Origin: Capsicum annuum
Taxonomy: Eukaryota > Streptophyta > Magnoliopsida > Solanales > Solanaceae
Assembly (NCBI RefSeq): GCF_002878395.1
Contig: NC_061117.1
Span: forward strand, 225,491,612-225,555,611
Direction of reading: 5' to 3'
Length of the DNA stretch: 64,000 nt
Part shown: positions 35,861 to 48,030 of the stretch, piece by piece
Layout: every line of letters begins with the position of its first letter
How positions within the stretch are numbered: the stretch's first letter is position 1
Translations under genes and position numbers: made by a program
Notes under the pieces: generated by a model
What the model was told of the DNA's origin: nothing
The model's database searches: none
What the model saw: the letters and a program-made list of their open reading frames with translations, nothing else

Positions 35861-35967
35861 TTTTTCTTTTTTACATAACTTACTCACTGGTTCAGGAAAT
35901 GATCTCGTATGACCACTCAATCTCGTGCATGATTCTCATAAGAAATTTATCTTACATACTATAATAT

Positions 35968-36557
35968 ATTAGGGGTGATACAGTTAGGATTGAGATTATT
36001 CGGTAGAAGGAGGGAGTAGCGTCGGTGGAAGACAAGATGCGGGAAGAGAGGTTGAGATTGTTTGGACATGTGAAAAGGAGGGGCACTGATTACCCAGTTT
36101 GTAGGTGTGAGAGATTGATCGTGGATGGTTTCGGATAGGGTAGAGGCTGGTAGGTCGAAGAAATACCGGAGAGAAGTGATTAGACGGGACGCATATTAAG
36201 ATAGACGGCTAGTGCGTGTGGGTGAGTCGTAGTCAATAGTTAGGAGTGCTTTGGTGTATCTTGTCTAGTAGTCTTAGGGCTTTGTACATAGGTTGGAGTT
36301 TCTAGTTTGGAGGGTTAGGGAAAGTTGTTGCCTTTGGTTTGTTAGTGTATTGTATTACTTTGTGGGTGTCGCATCTCTATTATTTCATCTTGTTTCATAT
36401 TTTATTACGAGTTTATTTACTGTTTTTTTATCCTGAGTGGAGGGTCTACCGGAAACAGTCTTTGTAATTCTTCGGAGGTAGTAATATGAACTGCATATAT
36501 TTTACTCTCCCCAGACCCCACTATATGAGAATATACTGAATTTGTTGTTGTTGTATA
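35968..36557 (+). mobile_element. RTE LINE 3' fragment
   Basis: It matches the LINE from about 59941 to the end: GTGGAAGACAAGATGCGGGA, GGTCGAAGAAATACCGGAGA, then the common tail (GGAGGGTCTACCGGAAACAG) and TTGTTGTTGT. It is heavily mutated and 5'-truncated. Confidence 0.85.
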
Positions 36558-36572
36558 CTACTAATTACACCA

Positions 36573-37490
36573 CTGATCTTGTCCGAAATTTTTAAAAAGA
36601 CACCTAAACTTACTTCGACCTATTACCCCACGACTCTTCTTTATTTCGTTGCAAATACATCATTTTGACCCTCTACGTGTGAAAAAACAAAATTGACTTT
36701 TTTGACCAATTAGAAGCTGCCACGTGTAAATAATTTAATATATAATTTATCTTATTTTTTTAAAATTAATATTTATTTATTTTTTAAAATTATTTCATAA
36801 CCCCCCACCCCACCTACCCCACCCCCGCAACCCCACTCATCCACCATTATCTTCTTCCCCAACTTCTTCTTCATCACCATAACTCAACAATAACATCAAT
36901 TACAACAACAACAACATTAATTAAAGCAACAATAACAACATCATCATCACCATAATTTAAAAAAAAAAATCTGATGTACAATCTCCATTTTAATGGAGCT
37001 TTAAGTTCCATTTTAATGGAGGGAACTGGACGAAAATGGGGGAGGGAGGTGTTGGACGGGGTGGGGGTGGAGAGGTGGGATGGGGTCATAAATAAAAATG
37101 GAGCTTAAAGCTCCATTAAAATGGAGATTGTACAAGAGCTTTAAGCTCCATTTTAATGGAGGAAACTGGACGCGGGGAGGAGGGGAACTGTTGGACCTGG
37201 ACGTGTGGGGGGAGCTGTTTGACGCGAGGTGGGGTGGGGGAAGAGGGGATGATAAATTAAATAAAAAGAAAAAAAATTATTAAAAAAATAAATAAAATAT
37301 AAAATTAAAAATATTTGATACGTGGCAGTACCTGATTGGTTCGTGCATTCACTTTTTTTATTTGTGACTGAGATTCAGCAAAAAATGGTGTATTTGCAAC
37401 AAAATAAAGAAAAATCATGGGGTAATAGGTCGAAGTTAAAATTTAGGTGTCTTTTTACAATACTTGAATAAGATCATTGGGTAATTATGT
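36573..37490. mobile_element. Second long-inverted-repeat MITE
   Basis: The left arm (ACTGATCTTG ... AAAAAGACACCTAAACTTAC ... CGACCTATTACCCCA) is inverted at 37395-37490 (TGGGGTAATAGGTCGAAG ... GTGTCTTTTT). A second inner pair, CCACGTGTAAATAA and TTGATACGTGGCA, extends the symmetry. The middle (36970-37165) has repeated short inverted words, CTCCATTTTAATGGAG. The left edge touches a LINE tail. I could not define a target-site duplication. Confidence 0.65.
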
Positions 37491-37829
37491 ATTTACACAT
37501 AATATAATAATACACATTACCAAAGAATTTACATGTTTTTCTTTTGGAGTAAATATATAGTACCACATATTAGTCTTTGAATCGTGTTATTTTCATGGAT
37601 CCTTTTTGTGAAAATGACAATGTAACTAAAATCATATTTATAATGAATCAAGTCAATCTACCAGTAAGTTCATGTCACGTAAAATGCCAAGTAATAATAT
37701 ATTTTTTTAGGTTGTTCCAATCTAATTAGTCCATATTGATCAATTTATTTAACTACTTTTTATCCCCCTTCGAGTTCTCTACATCACATTAAAAAACATG
37801 ACATTTGTTTATTTGAGAGATAGTGAGAA

Positions 37830-38351
37830 ATGTGCATTCGGTATTCGATTCAGTATTTTTAAAATTTGAATTTGATAATCGATATTTGAACGTAAATATC
37901 ATATACCATACTTATAAATATCGATTCGATAATTCGATAAGTGGTAAATTAAACTTTGATACGGTACGGTATTTAATAATATCATATTAAAATTTGAGAT
38001 GTGCAAATATACATTTAAATTTCAAAGAGTATATTTAATAGAAGCATATTTAGTATTTTTTTGTTGCATTTTACAAATATATTATCAAGGTTTAAGAAAT
38101 TCTTTGGGATGACTAATACTATTTTCATTGAGTTTGTTGGATATACATATATGTGTATGCGTGTAAAATTTGGTATTTGGTTAATACCGAATAGCAAACG
38201 GTATTAATATCTTGTATCAAACCCAATCCTGAATATCAAAATGTTAAAATTTTACTCCTAAATACTACACCAAATACCAAATTATTAAATATCAATTACC
38301 AAATTTTTTAATTCGATTCAATAATTCGATTTTCGACATTTTATGGTGAGT
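37830..38351. mobile_element. MITE with 10-bp target-site duplication
   Basis: The termini ATGTGCATTCGGTATTCGAT and ATTCGATTTTCGACAT are inverted relatives. atagtgagaa flanks the element at 37820-37829 and 38352-38361. Internal GGTATT / AATACC words are typical of plant foldback-like MITEs. The duplication size fits Mutator-like elements (9-11), but the family is not certain. Confidence 0.75.
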
Positions 38352-38702
38352 ATAGTGAGAACTCAACTTTATATAGCTTTCATTAAAGAATGATGGTGTG
38401 TTGACCCATAGATTAGTGGGATTTTAATATATTATTACAAGTATTTTTTATTAGCTACAAATTAATCTAATATTTTATGTAAGTAGGAATATAATATATC
38501 AATTCACTCACTATACCTTAGAAAAAGCAAGTGATTATTTTGTGTAAATATAAAGATTTTCAATTATTTATATTCTTTTAGCAACATCGTTTATACGTGA
38601 AATATAACTATCTTTAAGACCAACTATCCTTAAGACCTAAATAAAGAAGGAGAATTACGATAAGTTAATAGTCAATATAAAAGTTGTAAAACTAACCAAC
38701 AT

Positions 38703-38882
38703 AGTTTGTGGTGTGGTGGTGGGACTGCTTCACCCTTAATTAGAGGTTTCGGGTTCGAGTCTTGGGTATGGAGAAAATTCCATTGGGAGCGCTACCCCTT
38801 AATGGGCCCTGCTATGGGCGATCCGGATTAATCGGGACTCCAATGTAGACACCAAACACCGGATGAGAAACACAAAAAAAAG
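38703..38882 (+). mobile_element. SINE, family C, near full length
   Basis: Head GTGGTGTGGTGGTGGGACTG, B-box-like GGTTTCGGGTTCGAGTC, then GGGAGCGCTACCCC, GGGCCCTGC and GGATTAATCGGGACTCCAAT, and an A-rich tail. It is the most complete family C copy here. Confidence 0.8.
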
Positions 38883-39823
38883 TGGTAAAACTATATATGA
38901 TAAAATCTCTTGATACAAAATAAATCTGATTAGATTGAAATGTATACAAATTATTATTCATCTAATGGATTCACATATATAGATGCAAACCTAATGTAAC
39001 GCATGAGTTTATGTGAACCTATAACCTATTACTTTTGTTCAAATACTATATACATGTATTAAGCAATTTTAACTAAATATTTATAAAGCTTGGATTATGA
39101 TTTTAATTATCATCGTATATTAATTTGAAATTGTCATTATAAAAAACTAACAATAATTAATCTCACCATGCACAAACAATATTGTACATTTACTGTAGCC
39201 ATGTGGTGTGAGGGGAAGTTGTAAGGTTGTCCAAACAATTGGAATATTTATCTTTATGATAATACAATATAGTCATGAATATAAAATTAATTGAAAAGTG
39301 ATTATTATTTTAAAAAAAAGAAAAGAAAAAGCTATGGATATATGAATTCGTTGGATTTTGGATATGTTAATTATGCATATAAAATTTTATAGTATGCGTG
39401 TTATAGATATTTTAATTTCTCCAAATAGAAGGTGCTTATACAAGATGCTTAATTTTGAACTTTATATTATGCACCATGTTTAATACAGTAAAAATATCAT
39501 GGTGGTGACACGTGTCAATCCATATGCATTACATGGACATATTTGGGAACAAAATTATTCATATTTTTTTGTTTGATTGTGGAAACATCACTAAAAGAAA
39601 GGTATAGAATCCAATGCTCTTCTATAAAATAGTATTGTCTTTCATATGGCTTATACGTACTGGTTTGACTCGTGAAAGCAATCATTATTTTATTTATATT
39701 TTTATTAAAATAAATTATTTATATCATATTATTTGGGGTGCGGCTTGTTTGAAACTGTGCACGAAAACGAGATGCTTTATTCACCAAATTGCCCTTTGTT
39801 AGTTGTCGATTGAAAGTGAAAAT

Positions 39824-39951
39824 ACAACGACAATAACAAATTCAGTGTATTCTTACAAAATGGAATTTAGGGAGGGTAAAGTGTATGTAATCCATACGAC
39901 GATCTTAGATGAAGTAGAGAGATTGTTTTCGATAAACCCTCGGCTTAGGAC
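39824..39951 (-). mobile_element. LINE/SINE 3'-tail fragment
   Basis: The minus strand shows the common tail (CCTCGGCTTAGGA end inverted, AGGGTTTATCGAAAACAATC, CTACTTCATC, TTTACCCTCCC, GAATACACTGAATTTG), ending in degenerate (TTG)n. Confidence 0.8.
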
Positions 39952-40520
39952 AGATAACATGTCTAACAAACAAAAAGTCATAAAAGCACACAACAAAATG
40001 AGATAACATACTGTAAACTATCTATTCGAAATTATAGATATCAGCGAAACATCACGAACAGGAAACTCCAGGTGCAGATACAAACTAAAACACTCTTTCC
40101 TACTAGTACGGACGGATTCTATTAATCCACATTCTTCATACCTTCCTATTAAGAATCATATTAAAAATAATAATCTAGAAAATAAGGTAGTTATTTACTA
40201 CCATATGTAATAATACTAATAGTTTATATAATATGCCTAGGCCATACGTTCTTGAGATACTCCTAAACCTTGCGCGCATATGAAATACTTTATACATCGA
40301 ACTGAATTTTTTAGTTTATATATGTCAGTGTAAACTACTTAAATCACACGCATCGAGTTGCCTTTATTTTTTGAGTTTCTATAAGTTATAGTAGTTTACT
40401 TACATCACACTCCTTCGTTACGGTCATTTCCTCGATCCTACATGAACACGGAATGTTTAATGCACCGAGCTAGCTATAATTTGGTGTGATAAACATTGTT
40501 CAATACATCAATGACAAGTA

Positions 40521-40525
40521 GCGGG

Positions 40526-40568
<43 letters not shown>

Positions 40569-40593
40569 ACGTGTTCGATCCACGTTCACCGCA
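40521..40593 (+). tRNA. tRNA-Phe (anticodon GAA)
   Basis: 73 bases fold as a canonical cloverleaf: acceptor GCGGGGA with TCACCGC, D-arm GCTC...GAGC, anticodon arm TCAGA-CTGAAGA-TCTGA with GAA at 40554-40556, variable AGGTC, T-arm ACGTG-TTCGATC-CACGT, discriminator A. It closely matches the known plant cytosolic tRNA-Phe. The first T-stem pair is A-T instead of the usual G-C, a compensated double change that keeps pairing. A-box (TAGCTCAGTTGG) and B-box (GTTCGATCC) promoters are intact. A CAA lies about 6 bases upstream. No intron and no encoded CCA. Confidence 0.98.
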
Positions 40594-40595
40594 TT

Positions 40596-40602
40596 CCTTT
40601 TT
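40596..40602 (+). terminator. Pol III oligo-T terminator of tRNA-Phe
   Basis: TTCCTTTTT immediately follows the tRNA, with a second run (CTTTTTC) about ten bases on. Confidence 0.8.
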
Positions 40603-41132
40603 CAACTTTTTCTCATTTTGCTCTCTTGTTTGTTTGTTCTAGTTCTTTAGGAGTTTCTCGGAGCAACGATAAAGTTGTCTTCGTATGATTTATACAAGTT
40701 ACGGTTCGAACTTATAAACTAGCTATATTACAACCGTTTTGAGTGTAGTCCTTCCTCAAATCCTACCTGAACTTTAAGTTGGATATCATAATAACGCAAG
40801 ATGCTCTGTGCACCGGTTATCGGAGAGGAATCGAGTGGCTGAGTGTTATTGCAAAGCTAATTTCAACACTTTATACATTCAAATAAGTTGAAGAACCAAA
40901 CATTCACCTGTATACATGAGAAACTGCTTAGCATCAAACTTGTAGTGCTTTGCCATACAACAAATTCTTTTTAACTGTTCAATTATAACTCAAACAATAA
41001 TAGGATCATCAAACTACCCAAACCTTCACATGACATCTTTCAAATGTTGTACAGCCTTTGTATGTTTCATGAAGACGAACAGCCAGCCAATCGGCTCGAC
41101 GAAAAATAAGATATTAAAAAAAAAAAAATAGA

Positions 41133-44100
41133 TTAAAAGAAATCAAATTCAAGATAGTTGTCTGAATTCTTCTGATAAGGAACAGTTCCAGCTACAGCTT
41201 TCTCACTTGTTGATGCTGCTGGAACTGAAATTCGCTCGAATTCCACGGGCCTCGGGATCTCAGGAGGGCTCGCGCAACGAATCAATGCCCAATTTACACC
41301 TTCAAAGAAGGGATGCTGCTTGATTTCTGTGGCTCCTCTTTTGTATGCCAATCTATGCTGTGGTTCCTTCACGAGCAACCCTCGGATAAGATCCCTCGCG
41401 GAGAAACTGACCACTGGTGATTCTGGAAACCGCAGTGGCTGACCAACAACGTTGAAAAGAGTTTGTCGATTTCCTGATCCCTTGAAGGGAGTTTTGCCAA
41501 AGAGTAACTCGTATAGAAAGATACCAAAGGTCCACCAGTCCACTGCACTCCCGTGTCCTTCGCCTTTGATTATCTCAGGTGCTAAGTACTCGTGAGTCCC
41601 GACGAATGACATTGACCGTGCTCCAGTAGGCTCGGCAATAAGCTCTGGTAATGGGCTAACTTGGTTCCCTATTTCAGTTTTAGATTTCTTTTCTTTCTTT
41701 GACTTGCTGGAAAAGAGGCGAGGTCCGAAACATGTTGTAGGAACAGCACAGGATGGCTGAATACAAGAGGGCTCGATGCATGCTGGCTGTGCACAATAAG
41801 CTGAATTCTTGCGCAGCGGCTCACCTTCAAGAGATGCTGACTTGACAAGAGTTGGACTGACAGCGCAGCGAAGGGAGAGATCAAAATCAGACAGCATTAT
41901 GTGTCCATCTTCTCTGACAAGCACATTTTCTGGCTTGAGATCACGGTAGACAATGCCAAGCATGTGGAGGTATTCCAGAGAAAGGAGCACTTCTGCTACA
42001 TAGAACCTGCAATTTAAGATACAATACAACACTAACGAATTAATAAACCGCAGTCACCAACACAAACTTTTTGTTCCCGGGTTTGAAATTAAGCAAAGGC
42101 AGAAAGCACAAATGAAAATCCTGATAATTTATGCCTGCTTCCTTGGAGTTTTAGTACTAGTAACAAAAGGCTTCTCGAGAAAAAATACACAAATATTCTT
42201 GATACTTTAGATATTCCAAAAAACTGCCACATGGCATTCAAATCATGTCAAAAACATTTACGAATACACTAACTTACAACTTTCTTGATATGCATAGTAT
42301 GCAATTTCTTAGACCCAAAAGGAGCAATCGCGCCAGATTCTAAAAGAGGTCCGAATCTTCTCAATGATGATAAGTAGGAAACATAAATTGTTTATTACCT
42401 GGAGGATTTCAAAGTTCATCAGTAGATATACAAGTAGGTAACAAGGAGTTCTCCATAACAACGCTGTTTGGATGGGCAGAAATTTCTAATTCTAGAATTA
42501 CTTCACTTTTTGGTTCAAATAAAAACAGTTTCAAACAAATGAAGAAACATGAACACTTAGTTCATGTTTTTTCCTTTGAATCTCCCTAAACCGATCTCAT
42601 TTTCCTCAACATATTCAAATCATTTACAGAGGGTTTCAAGATAGTTTAAACCAAACCGACAGCAACAGAGAATAAAGTCCATGATGAGCAGATGAATAAC
42701 TAGTCCCTGCATTCTTGGATGCTAGAGGATCTGTTGAGACACACAACCAGAAAGCCATAGAAGTTTACTATTTGGATGGAATACGCGGTAAAAGAGTAAG
42801 GAGTTGGACAGCAACGTACTTTAGCATTCTACTTGATGTTTCTTCTATCCTTAGAAACTGCATTCTACTTGATGTTTCTTCTATCCTTAGAAACTCTCTT
42901 TCTTTTCTTTTCCGGTAAAATCACCAGAAACTCTTGCCTAATCTCAAGTTAAATATACCTTTTTTCTCCCTAGCAAAGAATGACCTCAACTTTACAGAGT
43001 TCAAAGGAACTAATTCTTAGATTTAGAAGTTAGTAAAATTTTTATCAGCAACAAGAATAATTAAACCATCAGATACTAATATTCATTAAGAAGAGCACTT
43101 TTTCGGATATGTTCCAATTAAGAGAATCATAAATTGAAGCAAACAAATTCAATTATTGAGCAGAGAAATCCAAAAGAGAAATTAAATTATGTGGCCTGGA
43201 TAATTAAGATACTGTATAATGACATCAAGGGTACGTTTTGGAAGTTTCAGCACCTTTTAATGCCAGAAAGTACAATGAGGTGTATCAAAGCTAATTTTGG
43301 TGTATGCATAACTTTGTCAAATTCAGAGAAATACATAAATAGGAAGGGATGAATTGCTACTCAAATCTTTTAGAAGAGAGGCAGAAGGTTGTAGCATCAA
43401 TTCAGAAAAAGAAAATGCGAGGACAGAAAGCAAGTCGGTTATAACAGTAAATAATATTTCCTGTATTTGCTACCTGATTATGGAAAAAAAGGACACATGA
43501 ATGGACCGACACATACAAGAAATCCCTAGAGCAGAAAACTGTAAAAGAAGGTGAAAAGATTTTCTTTTAATGCCCGTGGAGTCTGGGCGCTTGCCTGAAC
43601 TTCGACTAGTTCCACGGGTATCTCCTACCTCCCACTAGAACTCTGTCAGGATAACTCTGGCCATTACGTCTTGGACAGATGGGAAGAAATCACCTAGTGT
43701 TTTTGCCTCCATTGGGTTTTGAACCTGAGAACTGTTCTCAACCCACTTCATTAACCACTAGGTCACACCCTCGGGTGCAAGCTGAGAAGATTTTAATTGC
43801 AAAGAAGAGAAGATTGCCAACAAAACTGAAGATCTGGTTACAGCGAACTCTAAGGTTTGGCCTTTTCTTTTATTGACTTTCTTGAGTCAATGTCGCATTT
43901 CACATGCTTGGTTAGATCTCTTAACCTAATGTAATGAATGAGAAGGTTCCAAATTCAGTCTTAGCTACGTGGGTAAGAGACCTATAACCCCCCCTCCCCC
44001 CCAACTCTGTCACACCAAATTAAAAATTACTGATCAAGTTACCTGATATCTATTGCTGGTGGGAGGTGACATGCATTCTGTGGACTTAATCGAGATGCGT

Positions 44101-46872
44101 GAAAGCTAGCCCAAACACCACGGTTATCAAAACAAAAATACTGATTGGTAGTGATTTAGTCCGACAGGGACAACTTTCTTGGTGCTCCAAAAGATCATCT
44201 TTACCAATTTTCCCTTGTTTGTGCTCGACCTTTTTTTTTTTCCTTTTATTCAAGGGGAGAAGAAGGCGACACTTACCTTAGATCTGGCTATTAAATGCTT
44301 CCTCTGTCTTATATTAACTAGTTGAATTTAACTTATGCATATGTTGAGAATACAGTTGGATGGGTTACTATAAGAGTTTGTTAAATATGTCGAATTAACA
44401 ATCGAACAGCCAGGAAGATTTTCAGATGTCATATACAATTGAAACTGACGTTTTTGATGACGTAAGTAGGTGTTTGGCATGCTTCATTGTGAAAATAGAA
44501 AGAAGTAGTTTTTGCTTTCAAAGTGAAAAATGATATTTGAAAATTGGAGTTGTTTTTGGCCATGAAACAAATAAAAGAGTTGTTTTTGGATTTTTGTGGG
44601 TAATTTGGAGCGGAAACAACCTTTTGTTGTTTTTGGATTTTCTGAAATTTTTTTGAAAAAAGTGAAAACAGAATTTTTCATAATTTTATGGCCAAACATG
44701 TTTTCCGGAGTTCAACTCCGGAAAAAGTGAAAATTTGATGGTCCAACGGGCCGTAAATATTTCCATAACACCTATTTACTTTACCGAATAAGAATTTCCC
44801 ATTACATTAAAGAGGTCAATGTTTTGCAAATGATTAGAAAGAAAAGAAGGTCACAGGAATGAGTCAAAGTGAGCATTTGTCAGTCTTTCAATGCTCCAAC
44901 ATCAACCGATAAAAGAGAGCTCGGATCGAATAGGTATATCAATACCGATTTGATCCAAGTTCTTGTTCGTGGTTTTAATTAATGAATGTAATATTGAAAA
45001 GTGAAAAAGGTTACTTAAATATTTTAAATCAGGTGGATGACTACTAAAATGAAAGATTTATTTGCCAAATAAGAAATACATCTGCAGCTTAGCTGATTAC
45101 CGCAACTACAGGACCACAACAAACAACAATCTTAATGACTATAGAAACATGTTACGTGCCTGCAGGCACCAAATTTTGATGTAAAATAAACAAAATTACC
45201 ATGTGCAATTAAAATAGTGGTCACACTAACTTGTCGCTTGCATCAAATTGGAATATAGTTGACAAGAAGAACATGCAACAGACAACAAAGAACAAAAACA
45301 GTTTCATATAGATCCAACACAGGAGAGGAATATAAACCGGTTCAAACATCCACTTGACTTGGTAAGAAAAACATGAGCAAATAATACATATCGAAAAAAG
45401 AAAAACCTAAGCAAATGATCCCAAAGTAACTCGAGCACACTCATTTTAAGAATTTAAGATATAAGATCTAAACCACTGATTAAAGAATAAAGTTAGAATA
45501 TAAAATAACCAGCTTCTCAAACACAGATATCTAGGTGAGGTCAACATGCAACGAAAATGTCCACAAGTAAATTATATAACTGAAATACATGCAATCCAAA
45601 TGCTTTAGGAACTTGCATAGAAGACAGTTTGCTTCAATTCAATTTCTCTAGTCAACAGCATAGATAACCTGATGAAGATAATCATATGTCATTTAGAGAC
45701 ATTTATATCCCTTGATTGCTATCAGTGTATCTGTCGGATCAATTATTTTTTATGTTAGAAATAATGGATGGCGTTGGATTAGTTATATCTACAGCTGTAA
45801 CAAAAGCATATATGGACATAACAGTTAAAGATATAATCAAAGTTGTAAATTCTGGAAATAATACTCCAGGCCTGAAAGCAACAAAAGACGCAAACTTTTC
45901 TAAAAGAAAGAACAACAAACTATCTAAAGACTGTAAGGTCAGAGATCAAGTATCATACTTCACCGCTTGTTCCGAAAAATGCTTCCCTGGCTGTCTCTGT
46001 CTGAGTGTGTGCAGGTCTCCTCCTGGGCAGAACTCCATCACTAGACATGAAAACTTTTCTGTTTCAAAATGGCTATATAATGTTGGGAGAAACGGATGGT
46101 CCAGGGACTGCAATATCTCTCTTTCTGTCTGAGCACGAAGCAATTTCTTACGACTAGCTAAGGATGCCTTATCCATAACTTTCATTGCAAAATAACACTT
46201 TGTGCCACACAACTCAGATAGATAAACACTTCCAATATCACCACTTCCCAACTTCTTCAGCAGCCGGAAGTGCCTCAAATCCAATGCCCCATCCTTAGTC
46301 CGGATAGCTTGGATGGCTTCCCATCTTGAGTCATTAGCTTTATGAGGTTTGTTGACGCTGCTGCTCAAGCTGCTAGAAGTACTCTCCTCACTTACGTCAG
46401 TTCCTGTGCTTCCCCTACAGATGCTGCTCTTACCACTCTCAGGAAAATCTGCTCGGTCACTAATTTTGGCACTTCCACTTGTTTTTGCAATACTACTTGC
46501 CCCATCACTAACTTTCGCTGATGCTGAGCTGTCCTTAATAGAACTCTTCGTTTCCTGATCGGCTGTGCCTTGTGAGCCTTTCGCCTCGGTAGGCATAGAA
46601 CCTACTACACTAGCTGAATGTTTTGAATTCCCCAAATATAAGCTTGCATCGAATTTATCAGCAAGTGAGTTGGAAGATCCCTTAGGCTGACTACTCTGTG
46701 ACTTTTGACCAACCGTAGGTTCTACCATAAGCTGTTTCGATACAACTTCTCGTTCTTTAGAAGTTGCAGTCTCTGATTTGTTACTTTTCGAAACTTGGGA
46801 AGGTGCATACCTGCGAGAACTCCGTTCTGCTGTCTGATTTCCAGTTGTCTTGGAAGAAGTTGTCGAGGCCAT
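41133..46872 (-). CDS. AGC VIIIa protein kinase, D6PK-like, two coding exons
   Basis: Exon 46872-45959 and exon 42006-41133 join in phase (split Lys305) to 595 residues. A Ser/Lys-rich, probably disordered N-terminus (about 1-195) leads to the kinase domain from about 202: glycine loop GSGDIG (209-214), Lys231, catalytic YRDLKPEN with Asp327, and DFD at 345-347. DFD instead of DFG defines plant AGC VIII kinases. A ~75-residue insertion (Cys/Lys-rich, [11 protein letters not shown]) precedes the activation segment [12 protein letters not shown], and the chain ends in FDFF, the PDK1-docking motif. Such kinases phosphorylate PIN auxin exporters at the plasma membrane (family knowledge). The basic insertion motif is the known lipid-binding element in D6PK (inferred here). 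The 3.95 kb intron contains SINEs. Confidence 0.92.
43575..43795 (-). mobile_element. SINE, family B, in the kinase intron
   Basis: The minus strand reads GGGTGTGACCTAGTGGTTAA, GGTTCAAAACCCAATGGAGG, ACACTAGGTGATTTCTTCCC and ends near GCCCAGACTCCACGGGCATT. Possible short duplications AAGATTTT flank it (43556-43563 and about 43786-43795). Confidence 0.8.
44036..44130 (+). mobile_element. SINE, family B, 3' fragment
   Basis: TACCTGATATCTATTGCTGG, GGTGGGAGGTGACATGCATT and ACACCACGGTTATCAAAAC match the 3' half of family B. Confidence 0.7.
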
Positions 46873-47062
46873 TGAAGCAAATATTAATACCTAAATGCAC
46901 TGTGCTGAACAAACCCATTACTCAGACTCCGAGATCAATTCATTAACCCCCTTCTTATTAGTAACACACGCCAACATCACCAGCTCCATCAACAACACAG
47001 AAAGTTCCTAAATTGAAACAAGAAAACCATAAACACATAGCTCACTGCTCAATCACAGTAAA

Positions 47063-47188
47063 CAGCAACAACAACAACAACAACATACACAGCGAAATCC
47101 CACAAGTGAGGTCTGGGGAGCGTACACAGACCTTACCACTACCTCGTGCAGGTAGAGAGGTTGTTTCCGATCAACCCTCGGCTCAAGT
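47063..47188 (-). mobile_element. LINE/SINE 3'-tail insertion in the kinase 5'UTR intron
   Basis: The minus strand carries the common tail ending in (TTG)n. cacagtaaa occurs on both sides (47054-47062, 47193-47201), a likely short target-site duplication. Confidence 0.8.
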
Positions 47189-47840
47189 GTAGCACAGTAA
47201 AAAGCTCCAAAATGAAGCAATAGAACTATAAAACAACAAACAACAGGACTAATTCAAGAAACAAAAAGAAGCATAACTTGAAATCATTCATCATTAACAA
47301 GTGAAAAATGGAAAGAAAACAAAAACCTCAACACACAAAGGACTTGATACTTGGTATAATAAGCCCAAAATACACAAGGTCAAGAAAATCAACACTCATT
47401 TAGCATGCTAATCCAACAAAAATTAACCAGTAAACAGCAGATCATTATAACTAAGTAACAATTAAAGGTCCAAAACAGCTAATTTTACCTCAAAAACAAA
47501 TCAACCAATTCCTTTTTTTTCAAGAACCTAATATAACAAGGCAAAAAAAAAAAACTAAAATGCAGACATTAAAAGCACTGAAAGAGCTATCAATCACCAC
47601 ATAGAAGAAGATAAGAACAACCCCACAAAAATGTAAATAAAGAAACACAACAAGGGTCAATGAAAGCATACAGATCTTGTGTAAAAGACCCACCTTTTTT
47701 CTTCTTCTTTTTTTCTATTTTAATTTTTTTCAAGAAAACCCCACAAAGACCCAATATGCTAAAAACAAAGAAATCTATAAAAACCCACCAAGCAAACTAC
47801 TGGACCAGTTCAAAAGTAGCCTAAAAAATAGTACTACTAC

Positions 47841-48030
47841 CTGAAGTCACATAGATGAGAGCTTTGAGGGGTTTTTTTTAGGTTCAGCAATGAATGGAAA
47901 TGGAAAAAGAAAATAAAAAAAGCAATCTTTATACTGTTAGATAAAGAAAAGATTAAAGAGAAAAAAATTGTGGAGAAAAAAAGGCTTTGGGAGTGAAGAA
48001 AAGGAGTTGGTTGGGTGATTCTTGACAATT
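47841..48030 (-). other. Probable 5'UTR exon of the kinase gene
   Basis: The minus strand has a pyrimidine-rich leader ending in GTGACTTCAG|GTAGTAG at 47841, a good splice donor. Acceptor-like CAG sites occur 30-40 bases before the ATG at 46872. The upstream exon limit is unknown. Confidence 0.4.

Larger units (their letters stand above)
28404..40520. other. Gene-free interval between the SEC14 gene and tRNA-Phe
   Basis: About 12 kb of AT-rich DNA with no supported protein gene. It holds the nested MITEs at 28946-29373, a (TTA)n microsatellite, LINE 3' fragments, three long-inverted-repeat MITEs, a family C SINE and degenerate MITE copies. The stretches 29.4-31.5, 32.2-34.7 and 38.9-39.8 kb show nothing I can name beyond poly-A/T runs, for example T9A18 near 30070-30095, and a possible degenerate Stowaway near 33630-33797. 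Confidence 0.7.

Noticed and set aside
44470..44760. Possible MITE in the kinase intron (TGTTTGGCATGC ... GGCCAAACATG)
   Set aside because: Ends are only partly inverted and no target duplication was found.
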